64,000 nucleotides of DNA. It comes from Mycolicibacterium hassiacum DSM 44199. GTDB lineage: Bacteria > Actinomycetota > Actinomycetes > Mycobacteriales > Mycobacteriaceae. The stretch is from positions 1,736,001 through 1,800,000 of the forward strand of contig NZ_LR026975.1 of the NCBI RefSeq assembly GCF_900603025.1. Direction: 5' to 3'. Below are positions 26,341 to 33,245 of this stretch, one piece after another. Made by a program: the position numbers and the translations under genes. Positions within the stretch are counted from its first letter, which is position 1. Every line of letters begins with the position of its first letter. The notes under the pieces are model-generated. The model made no database searches. It was given only the letters and a program-made list of their open reading frames with translations, and had not been told where the DNA came from.

Positions 26341-26844
26341 TCAGTACGGGTCGGCGGGACCGCGATGCCGCAGCGGCAGCAGGTACCAGAACACCACCAG
26401 CGTCAGCAGCGAACAACCACCCGCCAGCCAGGCCATGGTGCGACCCGCCACCGTGTCGAAGATGATCGTGGCGACCCCGGACAACGCGATGCCCAGCAGC
26501 AGTGTCCCGACGATCGCATAGAGGTGACCCATCGTCACCAGCGTCCGCATCTTGTGGCGCCGAAACAGGATCCGGTGCAGCGTCACCGGCCCGATCAGCA
26601 GCACCGTCGCGCCGATCGAACACACCACGGTCACCAGATAGACCGCGCGCATCGCCGCGTCCAGTTCGGCGAAGTTCGCCGAGAACGGCAGGATCAGCAG
26701 GAAACCGGTCAACAGCTGCACGCCGGTCTGCATCACCCGCAGTTCCTGCAGCAGGCTCGACCAGTTTCGATGCAGGCGTTGCGCTTCGGTCTCTTGTCGG
26801 CCCTCGTCCCACGGTGCGCTGTCCGCGGGGACGTCACTGCTCAC
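26341..26844 (-). CDS. DUF6328 family membrane protein
   Basis: 167-aa integral membrane protein. The N-terminal cytoplasmic region ends in SSLLQELRVMQTGVQLLTGF, the diagnostic block of this family, and four transmembrane helices follow (LLTGFLLILPF, YLVTVVCSIGATVLLIGPV, LYAIVGTLLLGIALSGVA, WLAGGCSLLTLVVFWYLLP). HRILFRRHKMRTLV lies between helices 2 and 3. Often annotated as a sodium/proton antiporter-associated protein, without proof. It begins at a GTG and is divergent from the metallo-hydrolase gene. Confidence 0.72.
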   Translation of the reverse strand: MSSDVPADSAPWDEGRQETEAQRLHRNWSSLLQELRVMQTGVQLLTGFLLILPFSANFAELDAAMRAVYLVTVVCSIGATVLLIGPVTLHRILFRRHKMRTLVTMGHLYAIVGTLLLGIALSGVATIIFDTVAGRTMAWLAGGCSLLTLVVFWYLLPLRHRGPADPY

Positions 26845-26944
26845 ACCGCCGATTGTGGCAGCCGCGGCGGCTGTCGGCGCGGGTAGGGCGGTGCATCGGC
26901 GGGCCCGCCGCCCGCGGAGCCTGTCCGCAGCTTACCCTGGGCGG

Positions 26945-27637
26945 GTGAACTTCGACTGGGAACGGTTGGCGGACCGGGTGTTTCGGTGCCGTCTGCCGTT
27001 CCTGGACGTCACGATCGGCCTGGTGTGGGGGCCGGGCGGCGCACTGCTCATCGACACCGGAACCACGCTGGCCGAGGCCCGCGCGATCGGTGAGGACGTC
27101 GACGCCCTCACCGGGACCGCCGTGAGCCGTGTGCTGCTGACCCACCACGACTTCGACCACGTGCTGGGCGTCTCGGCGTTCACCGGTGCCGCGGTGTACT
27201 GCGCGCCGCCGGTGCAGCAGACCATGACCCGGCGCCGGGACGAGGTGCGCGCCGAGGCGGTGCGCTACGGCGCCGATCCGTCGGCGGTCGACGAGGCGAT
27301 GGCGGCCTGGCGGACCCCGGACCGGCTGGTATGGTCGGCCGACATCGACCTCGGCGACCGCGCGGTCGCGGTGCGCCACCCCGGCCGCGGCCACACCGAC
27401 CACGATCTGATCGGCGTCGTCACCGGCGCCGAACGCACCGTGGTGTTCTGCGGCGACCTTGTCGAGGAATCCGGCGATCCGGTCATCGACGCCCACTCCG
27501 ACCCCGCGGCCTGGCCGGCGACGCTGGACCGCGTGCTGGAACTCGGCGGGCCGGACGCGGTCTACGTACCCGGCCACGGCGCGGCGGTCGACGCCGCCTT
27601 CGTGCGTCGCCAGCAGCGTTGGCTGGTCGAGCGGTGA
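26945..27637 (+). CDS. Metallo-beta-lactamase-fold hydrolase
   Basis: 230-aa hydrolase of the metallo-beta-lactamase superfamily. It has the metal motif THHDFDHVLG (His-X-His-X-Asp-His form; here THHDFDH), HPGRGHTDHDLIGVV for the third His, VVFCGDLVEESGDP for the bridging Asp and YVPGHGAAVD for the last His. The substrate is unknown. The GTG at 26945 gives VNFDWERLADRVF, a sensible first strand; the 30-codon upstream open frame is Arg/Ala-rich noise overlapping the divergent gene's promoter. Its stop overlaps the GTG of the EamA exporter gene (GTGA), so both are made together. Confidence 0.82.
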   Translation: MNFDWERLADRVFRCRLPFLDVTIGLVWGPGGALLIDTGTTLAEARAIGEDVDALTGTAVSRVLLTHHDFDHVLGVSAFTGAAVYCAPPVQQTMTRRRDEVRAEAVRYGADPSAVDEAMAAWRTPDRLVWSADIDLGDRAVAVRHPGRGHTDHDLIGVVTGAERTVVFCGDLVEESGDPVIDAHSDPAAWPATLDRVLELGGPDAVYVPGHGAAVDAAFVRRQQRWLVER

Positions 27638-28521
27638 ACCGCGCGGAAACACCGGCGGCCCGCACCGGTGCGGCCATGTCGGTCGCGGCGATGGTGAGCG
27701 TCCAGCTCGGGATGGCGATCTCGGTGACGCTGATCGAGGGTCTCGGCGTCGACGGAGTGGCCTGGCTGCGGCTGGCCTGGGCGGCCGTCCTCGTGCTGCT
27801 GATCGTGCGGCCGCGCCCCGCCACGGTGGTCCGGTCGTTCACCCGGACGAGCTTTGCGACCTGCGTGCTGCTGGGCGTGGTGACCAGCGGGATCACCCTG
27901 TTGTTCCTGGCGGCGCTGGCCCGGATCCCGATGGGCACCGCCAGCGCGCTGGAGTTCCTCGGTCCGCTGGGGGTCGCGGTGGCGCACGGCCGCGGACGCG
28001 GGCGACTGGTGTGGCCGGGGCTGGCCGCGGTCGGTGTGCTGCTGTTGACCCAGCCGTGGACCGGCGCGGTCGATCCGGTCGGCGTGCTGTTCGCCCTCGG
28101 CGCCGCCGCGTGCTGGGCGTCCTACATCCTGCTCACCCAGCGGGCCGGCGACGCGGTCGCCGGGATCGACGCGCTCGCGGTGTCCATGCCGGTCGCCGCG
28201 CTGGTGGCGACCGTGGTGGTCGGACCCGGAGTGTCGGCGCTGCTGACGGCCCGCACGCTGCTGATCGGGCTCGGGCTGGCGATCCTGCTGCCGCTGGTGC
28301 CGTTCGTGCTGGAGCTGCTCGCCCTGCGCCGACTGACCACCGCGGCGTTCGGCACCCTGATGGCACTGGAACCGGGTGTGGCGCTGCTGGCGGGCTGGGT
28401 CATCCTGGGGCAGCGACCCGACCTGCTCGGTGTCGTCGGCCTGGGCCTCGTGGTGATGGCCGGCGTCGGCGCGGCGCGGGGCGGGGGCCGGACCGCATCA
28501 CTCCCGCTTGAACAGGGCTGA
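27634..28521 (+). CDS. EamA/RhtA-type drug/metabolite exporter
   Basis: 295-aa membrane protein with ten predicted helices, made of two EamA repeats. The second repeat contains ACWASYILLTQRAG, and the C-terminal LRRLTTAAFGTLMALEPGVALLAGW is the typical EamA end. The RhtA subgroup exports threonine and homoserine; that assignment is tentative. Translation starts at GTG 27634, overlapping the metallo-hydrolase stop, which suggests the hydrolase and exporter act on related compounds. The convergent DUF167 gene follows 12 bp later. Confidence 0.82.
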   Translation: MNRAETPAARTGAAMSVAAMVSVQLGMAISVTLIEGLGVDGVAWLRLAWAAVLVLLIVRPRPATVVRSFTRTSFATCVLLGVVTSGITLLFLAALARIPMGTASALEFLGPLGVAVAHGRGRGRLVWPGLAAVGVLLLTQPWTGAVDPVGVLFALGAAACWASYILLTQRAGDAVAGIDALAVSMPVAALVATVVVGPGVSALLTARTLLIGLGLAILLPLVPFVLELLALRRLTTAAFGTLMALEPGVALLAGWVILGQRPDLLGVVGLGLVVMAGVGAARGGGRTASLPLEQG

Positions 28522-28533
28522 CGCCGGCGAACG

Positions 28534-28764
28534 CTAACCGATCCGGAAGCGCTTGAGCCGCGCCGTGGCGCCCGAGACCAGCTCCACCTCGCTGCGCGAC
28601 ACCCCGAAATGCTCGGCGAGCAGCCGCACGACGGCCGCGTTGGCCTTCCCGTCGACGGCGCGCTCCGGCACGTAGACGGTCAGCGCGCCGTCGTCGTCGA
28701 CCTCGACCAGGGGGCCCTTGCGGCTGCCCGGTTTCACCCGCACGACGACGGTCTGGCTGGTCAC
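28534..28764 (-). CDS. DUF167 (YggU-like) protein
   Basis: Small protein of 76 aa in the UPF0235/YggU family: RVKPGSRKGPLVEVDDDG at the start and PERAVDGKANAAVVRLLAEHFGVSRSEVELVSG in two adjacent blocks (ERAVDGKANAAVVRLLA). Function unknown; structurally an alpha/beta domain seen across bacteria, archaea and eukaryotes. It sits nine bases downstream of the lipid-transfer thiolase gene on the same strand and is probably co-transcribed with it. Confidence 0.85.
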   Translation of the reverse strand: MTSQTVVVRVKPGSRKGPLVEVDDDGALTVYVPERAVDGKANAAVVRLLAEHFGVSRSEVELVSGATARLKRFRIG

Positions 28765-28773
28765 CGGTGCAGA

Positions 28774-29973
28774 TTAGCGCGAGACGATCACCGACGATCC
28801 GTGCCCGAACAGACCCTGATTGGCGGTGATGCCGACCTTCGCGTTCTCCACCTGTCGGCCCTCGGCCTGCCCGCGCAGCTGCCAGGTCAGCTCGCAGACC
28901 TGGGCGATCGCCTGCGCGGGAATGGCCTCACCGAAGCAGGCCAGCCCGCCGGACGGGTTGACCGGGATGCGTCCGCCGATGGTGGTCGCGCCGCTGCGCA
29001 GTAGCTGCTCGGCCTCGCCCTTCGGGCACAGCCCCAGGTGCTCGTACCAGTCCAGCTCCAGCGCGGTGGACAGGTCGTAGACCTCGGCCAGGCTCAGATC
29101 CTCCGGTCCGATACCGGCCTCGGCGTAGGCGGCGTCGAGGATCTGATCCTTGAACACCCGCTCCGGTGCGGGCACCGCGGCGGTGGAATCGGTTGCGATA
29201 TCGGGCAATTCGGGCAGATGCTGGGGATAACGCGGGGTCACCGTGCTGATCGCGCGAATCGACGGCACGCCGTTCAGCGAGCCGACATGCTTCTCGGCGA
29301 AGGACTTGCTCGCCACCACCAGCGCCGCCGCACCGTCCGACGTCGCGCAGATGTCCAGCAGCCGAAGCGGATCGGCCACCACCGGGCTCGCCAGGATCTC
29401 CTCGACCGAGGTCTCCTTGCGGTACCGGGCGTACGGGTTGTTCAGCCCGTGCTTGGCGTTCTTGACCTTGACGGCGGCGAAGTCCTCGACGGTGGCGCCG
29501 TAGAGGTCCATCCGGCGCCGCGCCAGCAGCGCGAAGTACACCGGGTTGGTGGCGCCGATCAGGTGGAAGCGCTGCCAGTCCGGGTCGTTGCGGCGTTCGC
29601 CGCCGACCGGTGCGAAGAACCCCTTGGGCGTGGTGTCGGCGCCGACCACCAGGGCGACGTCGCAGAACCCGGCCAGGATCTGGGCCCGGGCGCTCTGCAG
29701 CGCCTGTGATCCGCTGGCACACGCCGCGTACGACGACGACACCGGCACCCCGTTCCAGCCCAGCTTCTGGGCGAACGTCGACCCCGCGACGAAACCGGGG
29801 TAGCCGTTGCGGATGGTGTCGGCGCCGGCGACGAACTGGATCTGGCGCCAGTCCAGGCCCGCCTCGGCCAGCGCGGCCCGGGCCGCGACCACGCCGTATT
29901 CGGTGAAGTCACGACCCCACTTGCCCCATGGGTGCATCCCCGCACCCAGGATGTACACCGGTTCCGGGCTCAT
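28774..29973 (-). CDS. Thiolase-like lipid-transfer protein Ltp (Ltp3-like)
   Basis: Non-classical thiolase/SCP-x-like protein of 399 aa. The active-site Cys region is SSSYAACASGSQALQSA (about residue 87-90), and the C-terminal catalytic region is NPSGGLACFGEAIPAQA, with VGITANQGLFGHGSSVIV at the end. In mycobacteria these proteins pair with a DUF35 partner and act in steroid side-chain degradation (retro-aldol cleavage by Ltp2) or related acyl-CoA chemistry. The sequence most resembles Ltp3 (Rv3523) as remembered. ATG at 29973 overlaps the DUF35 stop by four bases. The longer open frame upstream is antisense shadow of the DUF35 gene. Confidence 0.85.
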   Translation of the reverse strand: MSPEPVYILGAGMHPWGKWGRDFTEYGVVAARAALAEAGLDWRQIQFVAGADTIRNGYPGFVAGSTFAQKLGWNGVPVSSSYAACASGSQALQSARAQILAGFCDVALVVGADTTPKGFFAPVGGERRNDPDWQRFHLIGATNPVYFALLARRRMDLYGATVEDFAAVKVKNAKHGLNNPYARYRKETSVEEILASPVVADPLRLLDICATSDGAAALVVASKSFAEKHVGSLNGVPSIRAISTVTPRYPQHLPELPDIATDSTAAVPAPERVFKDQILDAAYAEAGIGPEDLSLAEVYDLSTALELDWYEHLGLCPKGEAEQLLRSGATTIGGRIPVNPSGGLACFGEAIPAQAIAQVCELTWQLRGQAEGRQVENAKVGITANQGLFGHGSSVIVSR

Positions 29974-30407
29974 GCGGCAGGCCTCCATGCGTACACGACG
30001 CGCTCGACGCCCTCGTCGTCGACGAACAGCGTCATCGTCGTCAACTCCATCTCCATCCCGACCTTCAGATCGGCGGCGAGCACACCGTCGACCACCTTGC
30101 CGAGAACGATCAGACCCTCCTCGGCCAACTGCACCGCGGCGATCGCGAACGGCTCGAACGGATCCGGCGCCGGATAGGGCGGCGGCGGTGCGTAGCGGTT
30201 CTCGGTGTAACTCCACAGCGTGCCGCGCCGCGACAGCGGCACCTGCGCCAGTTCGTCGCCGTCACAGCCGGGGTTCGGACAGTTATTGGCCCGGGGCGGG
30301 AAGACGTAGGTCCCGCACTGGTGGCACTTGCTGCCGATCAGATACGGCGCGCCCGATTCGTCCGAGGCGAACCAGCCGTCGATCGCGGGTTGGGTGGAAG
30401 CTGACAC
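29970..30407 (-). CDS. DUF35 OB-fold/zinc-ribbon partner of the Ltp thiolase
   Basis: 145-aa acyl-CoA-associated protein. Its rubredoxin-like zinc ribbon has KCHQCGTYVFPPRANNCPNPGC (Cys-X2-Cys ... Cys-X4-Cys, about residues 28-49), and an OB-fold with LWSYTENRYAPPPPYPAP and the final ERVVYAWRP follows. Such ChsH2/DUF35 proteins form obligate complexes with Ltp aldolase/thiolases. The stop overlaps the ltp start (ATGA), which fits a fixed-ratio complex. Transcribed toward ltp and DUF167. Confidence 0.87.
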   Translation of the reverse strand: MSASTQPAIDGWFASDESGAPYLIGSKCHQCGTYVFPPRANNCPNPGCDGDELAQVPLSRRGTLWSYTENRYAPPPPYPAPDPFEPFAIAAVQLAEEGLIVLGKVVDGVLAADLKVGMEMELTTMTLFVDDEGVERVVYAWRPAA

Positions 30408-30465
30408 GGGGCCAGCGTAAACGATCTCCCGCGCCGAACTGAAACGTGTTGCAGTTTCGTCCCGG

Positions 30466-31137
30466 CTAGTGGGCGGCGGCGTCGACCAGGATGCGCACCA
30501 CGTCCGCGGGGGCGTGGCGCATCAGGTTGTGTTTGGCCTCCAGTTCATGACACGTCCAGGCCGGATCGTCGCGGACGCGGTCGTAGCTGGGCCGCAACGG
30601 CGACTCGCCGGGCCAGTCGAGCGCGTAGACGAAGACGCGACGCCGGAAGCGGTTCAGGTCGACGCCGACACGCAGTGGCTGCAGCACGCTCGCCCTGGGA
30701 TGCGCGGTCGCGCGGGGGTCGAAGAACGGCAGCGGCGGCACCCCGAATCCCGTCGCATCGGTGTCCTGGTACCAGCGGCGCTCGGCGTCGTCGACCAGGT
30801 CCGCGCACGAGTCGCCGTCGCGCGGCACCACCGCGTCGAGGTACACCAACGCGTCGACGGACTCGGGCACGCGGTCGGCGACGCCGGTGATCACCATGCC
30901 GCCGTAGCTGTGCCCGACGAGCACCACCGGTTCGGTCGCGTAGGCCGCGATCGCCGCGACCACATCGGTGATGTGCGTGTCGAGGTTGACGCCCGCATCC
31001 AGTAGGTGTGCACGTTCGGCGACCCCGGTGGGCGTCACGGCCACCACCTCGTGCCCGGCCGCCCGCAGCGGCACCGTGACGGGGTCGAAACACCATGCGC
31101 CGTGACACATTCCAGGAACAAGAACGAAAGTGGTCAT
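30466..31137 (-). CDS. Alpha/beta-fold hydrolase (salicylate esterase-like)
   Basis: 223-aa hydrolase. The oxyanion loop is VPGMCHGAWCFDPV, the nucleophile elbow VLVGHSYGGMVI (Ser about residue 79), and the terminal His lies in KHNLMRHAPADVVRIL. It resembles the methyl-ester/hydroxynitrile-lyase-type hydrolases found beside ring-modifying monooxygenases. The ATG at 31137 overlaps the monooxygenase stop by four bases (ATGA), so it is the second gene of a LysR-adjacent operon. A single open frame seems to join it to the monooxygenase upstream, but only because of the frameshift there. Confidence 0.85.
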   Translation of the reverse strand: MTTFVLVPGMCHGAWCFDPVTVPLRAAGHEVVAVTPTGVAERAHLLDAGVNLDTHITDVVAAIAAYATEPVVLVGHSYGGMVITGVADRVPESVDALVYLDAVVPRDGDSCADLVDDAERRWYQDTDATGFGVPPLPFFDPRATAHPRASVLQPLRVGVDLNRFRRRVFVYALDWPGESPLRPSYDRVRDDPAWTCHELEAKHNLMRHAPADVVRILVDAAAH

Positions 31138-32265
31138 GAGCGGGCGCCCCGTGCGGTGTCGATGCGGTACCTGCGGGTGATGCGCGCGAGTTCGGTGCCC
31201 GAGCGGGTGTGACCCGCGGCGTGCATCTCGCGGTTGGCGGCGATCACCGCCGCGGTCTCCACGCACCGCTCGGCCCCGTAGATCCGCAGCCCACGCACGC
31301 CCGTGTCGGCGAGATGATCGGCCAGGACGCGCGCGTCGACGATGGCCTGGGAAGCCCCGTTGGCGCCGACGGGATACATCGGGTGCGCGGCGTCGCCGAG
31401 CAGCGTCACCCGGCCGCGCCCCACTGCGGCAGCGGGTCCTTGTCGACCATCGGATACGTGAAGATCTGTCGGTGTTGGCGATCAGCGCGCTCACGTCGAG
31501 CCAGTCCAGGCGCCAGTGCGCGAGGTGCGGCAGTACTTCGGCGGCCGGCGCGGTAGCGTTCCACCGCGCGTCGGCGTGCGCGGGCGAGGGAACCTGCACG
31601 ACCCAGTTGACCAGATCCGGTGCGATCGGATAGGTGACGAGGTCGATACCGTTGTCGCCCTTGACGATCGCCATCGTGCGCCCGTCGAGGAACGGCGCTG
31701 TCCGGCTCGCCCCGCGGTACATCGTGACCCCGGCGAACCGCAGCGGGTCCGGGCCCGGATGCAGCCTCGCGCGGATCGCGGATCCGATGCCGTCGGCGCC
31801 GACGAGCACGTCGGCCGCGACATCACCTGCGATGGTGTGGACGACGACGCCGGATCCGTGGTCGGTGAACCCCGTGACCCGGGCGCCGGTCCGCACGGCA
31901 TCGCCGCCCAGCCGCTCACGTACCGCGGCGAGCAACAGCATCTGCAGGCGGCCGCGGTGAACCGACAACTGCGGGTACGGATCCCCGGCCGCCAGGCCGC
32001 GCGGTTCGATGAACAGCAGCGAACCGTCGGCGCCGTAGTAGCGGATCGCCGACGGGGCCACGGAAGCGTCCGTGACGACGTCCCCCAGTCCCAGACGGTG
32101 CAGCTCGCGCACGGCGTGGGGGAGCAGGTTGAGGCCGACACCCAGCGGGCGCAACTCTCGGGCGCTCTCGAGCACGACGACGTCGTCGAAACCGCGCTGC
32201 TGCAGGAAGAGTGCCGCGGTGAGGCCGCCGATCCCGGCGCCGGCGACGGCGATGGCGTTGGACAT
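31134..32265 (-). pseudogene. FAD-dependent aromatic-type monooxygenase, frameshifted
   Basis: Group A flavoprotein hydroxylase. It has a Rossmann motif AVAGAGIGGLTAALFL at the N-terminus, VLVGADGIGSAIRARL (DG motif), and VTLLGDAAHPMYPVGANGASQ (GD motif). The last segment is in a different frame from the first two. Continuous family sequence resumes if one base is added near 31466: after IANTDR the present frame gives SSRIRWSTR, while the other frame gives IFTYPMVDKDPLPQWGRG. So a one-base deletion lies at about 31463-31470. ATG at 32265 (MSNAIAVAGAG) is the start. Divergent LysR regulator, downstream hydrolase. Real mutation or assembly error cannot be decided here. Confidence 0.8.
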
Positions 32266-32335
32266 GGCTCCAGCCTCGGTCCGCCAGAACCATAAGTCCA
32301 ATACGCAGTCGATACAGAAACTATTGTCGATGCTT

Positions 32336-33235
32336 ATGGAACTGCGGCAGCTGGAGTACGTCGTCGCCGTCGCCGAGGAGGCCAACTTCACCCGCGCGGC
32401 CCGGCGTGTCCACGTCGCGCAACCCGCCGTCAGCGCCTCGATCCGCGCGCTCGAGCGCGAACTCGGTCAGCCGCTGTTCGATCGCAGCCGCCGCACCGTC
32501 GGCCTCACCGCCGCCGGCGAGGCGGTGCTGCCGCACGCCCGGGCCGCGCTGGCGGCCGTCGCCGCCGTGCGCACCGCCGTGGCGGAGGTGACCGGCCTGG
32601 TGCGCGGATCCGTCGCCGTCGGCACGGTGACCGCGCACGACTTCGACATGGCCGGGCTGCTCGCGGAGTTCCACGCCGCGCATCCGCTGGTCGACATCAC
32701 GCTGGGTACCGACGAGTCCGACGCGCTGATCGACGGGCTGCAGGCCGGACGGTTGGATGCCGCGATCATCTCCGTCGGTCCCGCCCTGCCCGAGCGGCTC
32801 GACGGCGCGGTGGTGACCGATCAGCGGATCGTCGCCGCCGTCGGCGCCGGGCACCCGTGGCGGCGGCGTCGTCGCATCGCACTGCCCGACCTCGCCGAGG
32901 AGCCGGTGATCGCGCTGCCCCGCGGCACCGGCATCCGCCGCCAGTTCGACCGCGCCTGCCGCGCGGCCGGGGTGGAGGTGCGCGTCGCGTTCGAGGCCAG
33001 CACACCGGGCGCGCTCGCCGAGCTCGCCGTCCGCGGCCTCGGCGTGGCCGTGCTGCCCGAGTCGGTGACTCGCCCGGGGCTGCACCGGTTGCCGATCACC
33101 CCCGAGGTGCGCGCCCGGTTGGTGTTCGCGTGGCGGGCGGCCGGCCCGGTGAGCCCGGCCGCGCGGGCGCTGATCGCGATGGCGCGCCGCCGACTCGGCG
33201 TCGGTGAGCCCGAGCGCGTCGGGGTGCCCGAATAG
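32336..33235 (+). CDS. LysR-type transcriptional regulator
   Basis: 299-aa LysR-family regulator. The N-terminal winged helix is MELRQLEYVVAVAEEANFTRAA with the recognition helix in VAQPAVSASIRALERELGQPLF. The periplasmic-binding-like effector domain follows from about residue 90 (RGSVAVGTVTAHDFDMAGLL, GRLDAAIISVG, LAVRGLGVAVLPES). It is divergent from the monooxygenase-hydrolase genes across a 70-bp region with AT-rich T-N11-A-type sequence, so it probably controls them in response to an aromatic substrate or product. The start could also be the ATG six bases upstream (32330). It ends 10 bp before the polA start, and the polA -10 element overlaps its stop codon. Confidence 0.88.
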   Translation: MELRQLEYVVAVAEEANFTRAARRVHVAQPAVSASIRALERELGQPLFDRSRRTVGLTAAGEAVLPHARAALAAVAAVRTAVAEVTGLVRGSVAVGTVTAHDFDMAGLLAEFHAAHPLVDITLGTDESDALIDGLQAGRLDAAIISVGPALPERLDGAVVTDQRIVAAVGAGHPWRRRRRIALPDLAEEPVIALPRGTGIRRQFDRACRAAGVEVRVAFEASTPGALAELAVRGLGVAVLPESVTRPGLHRLPITPEVRARLVFAWRAAGPVSPAARALIAMARRRLGVGEPERVGVPE

Positions 33236-33238
33236 AGT
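33216..33238 (+). promoter_or_regulatory. Possible PafBC-type promoter for polA
   Basis: GCGTCGGGG, an 8-nt spacer and TAGAGT resemble the RecA-independent damage promoter TTGTCRGTG-N8-TAnnnT, with three mismatches in the first element and a perfect -10. The -10 ends seven bases before the polA GTG, so the mRNA would be leaderless. Located inside the end of the LysR gene. Confidence 0.45.
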
Positions 33239-33245
33239 GAGGGCC

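Noticed and set aside
30466..32391. A single 641-codon bifunctional monooxygenase-hydrolase
   Set aside because: About 110 residues between the two parts are Arg-rich nonsense, while the missing GD motif of the monooxygenase lies in another frame ending at an ATGA overlap with the hydrolase start. A frameshift explains it better than a fusion.
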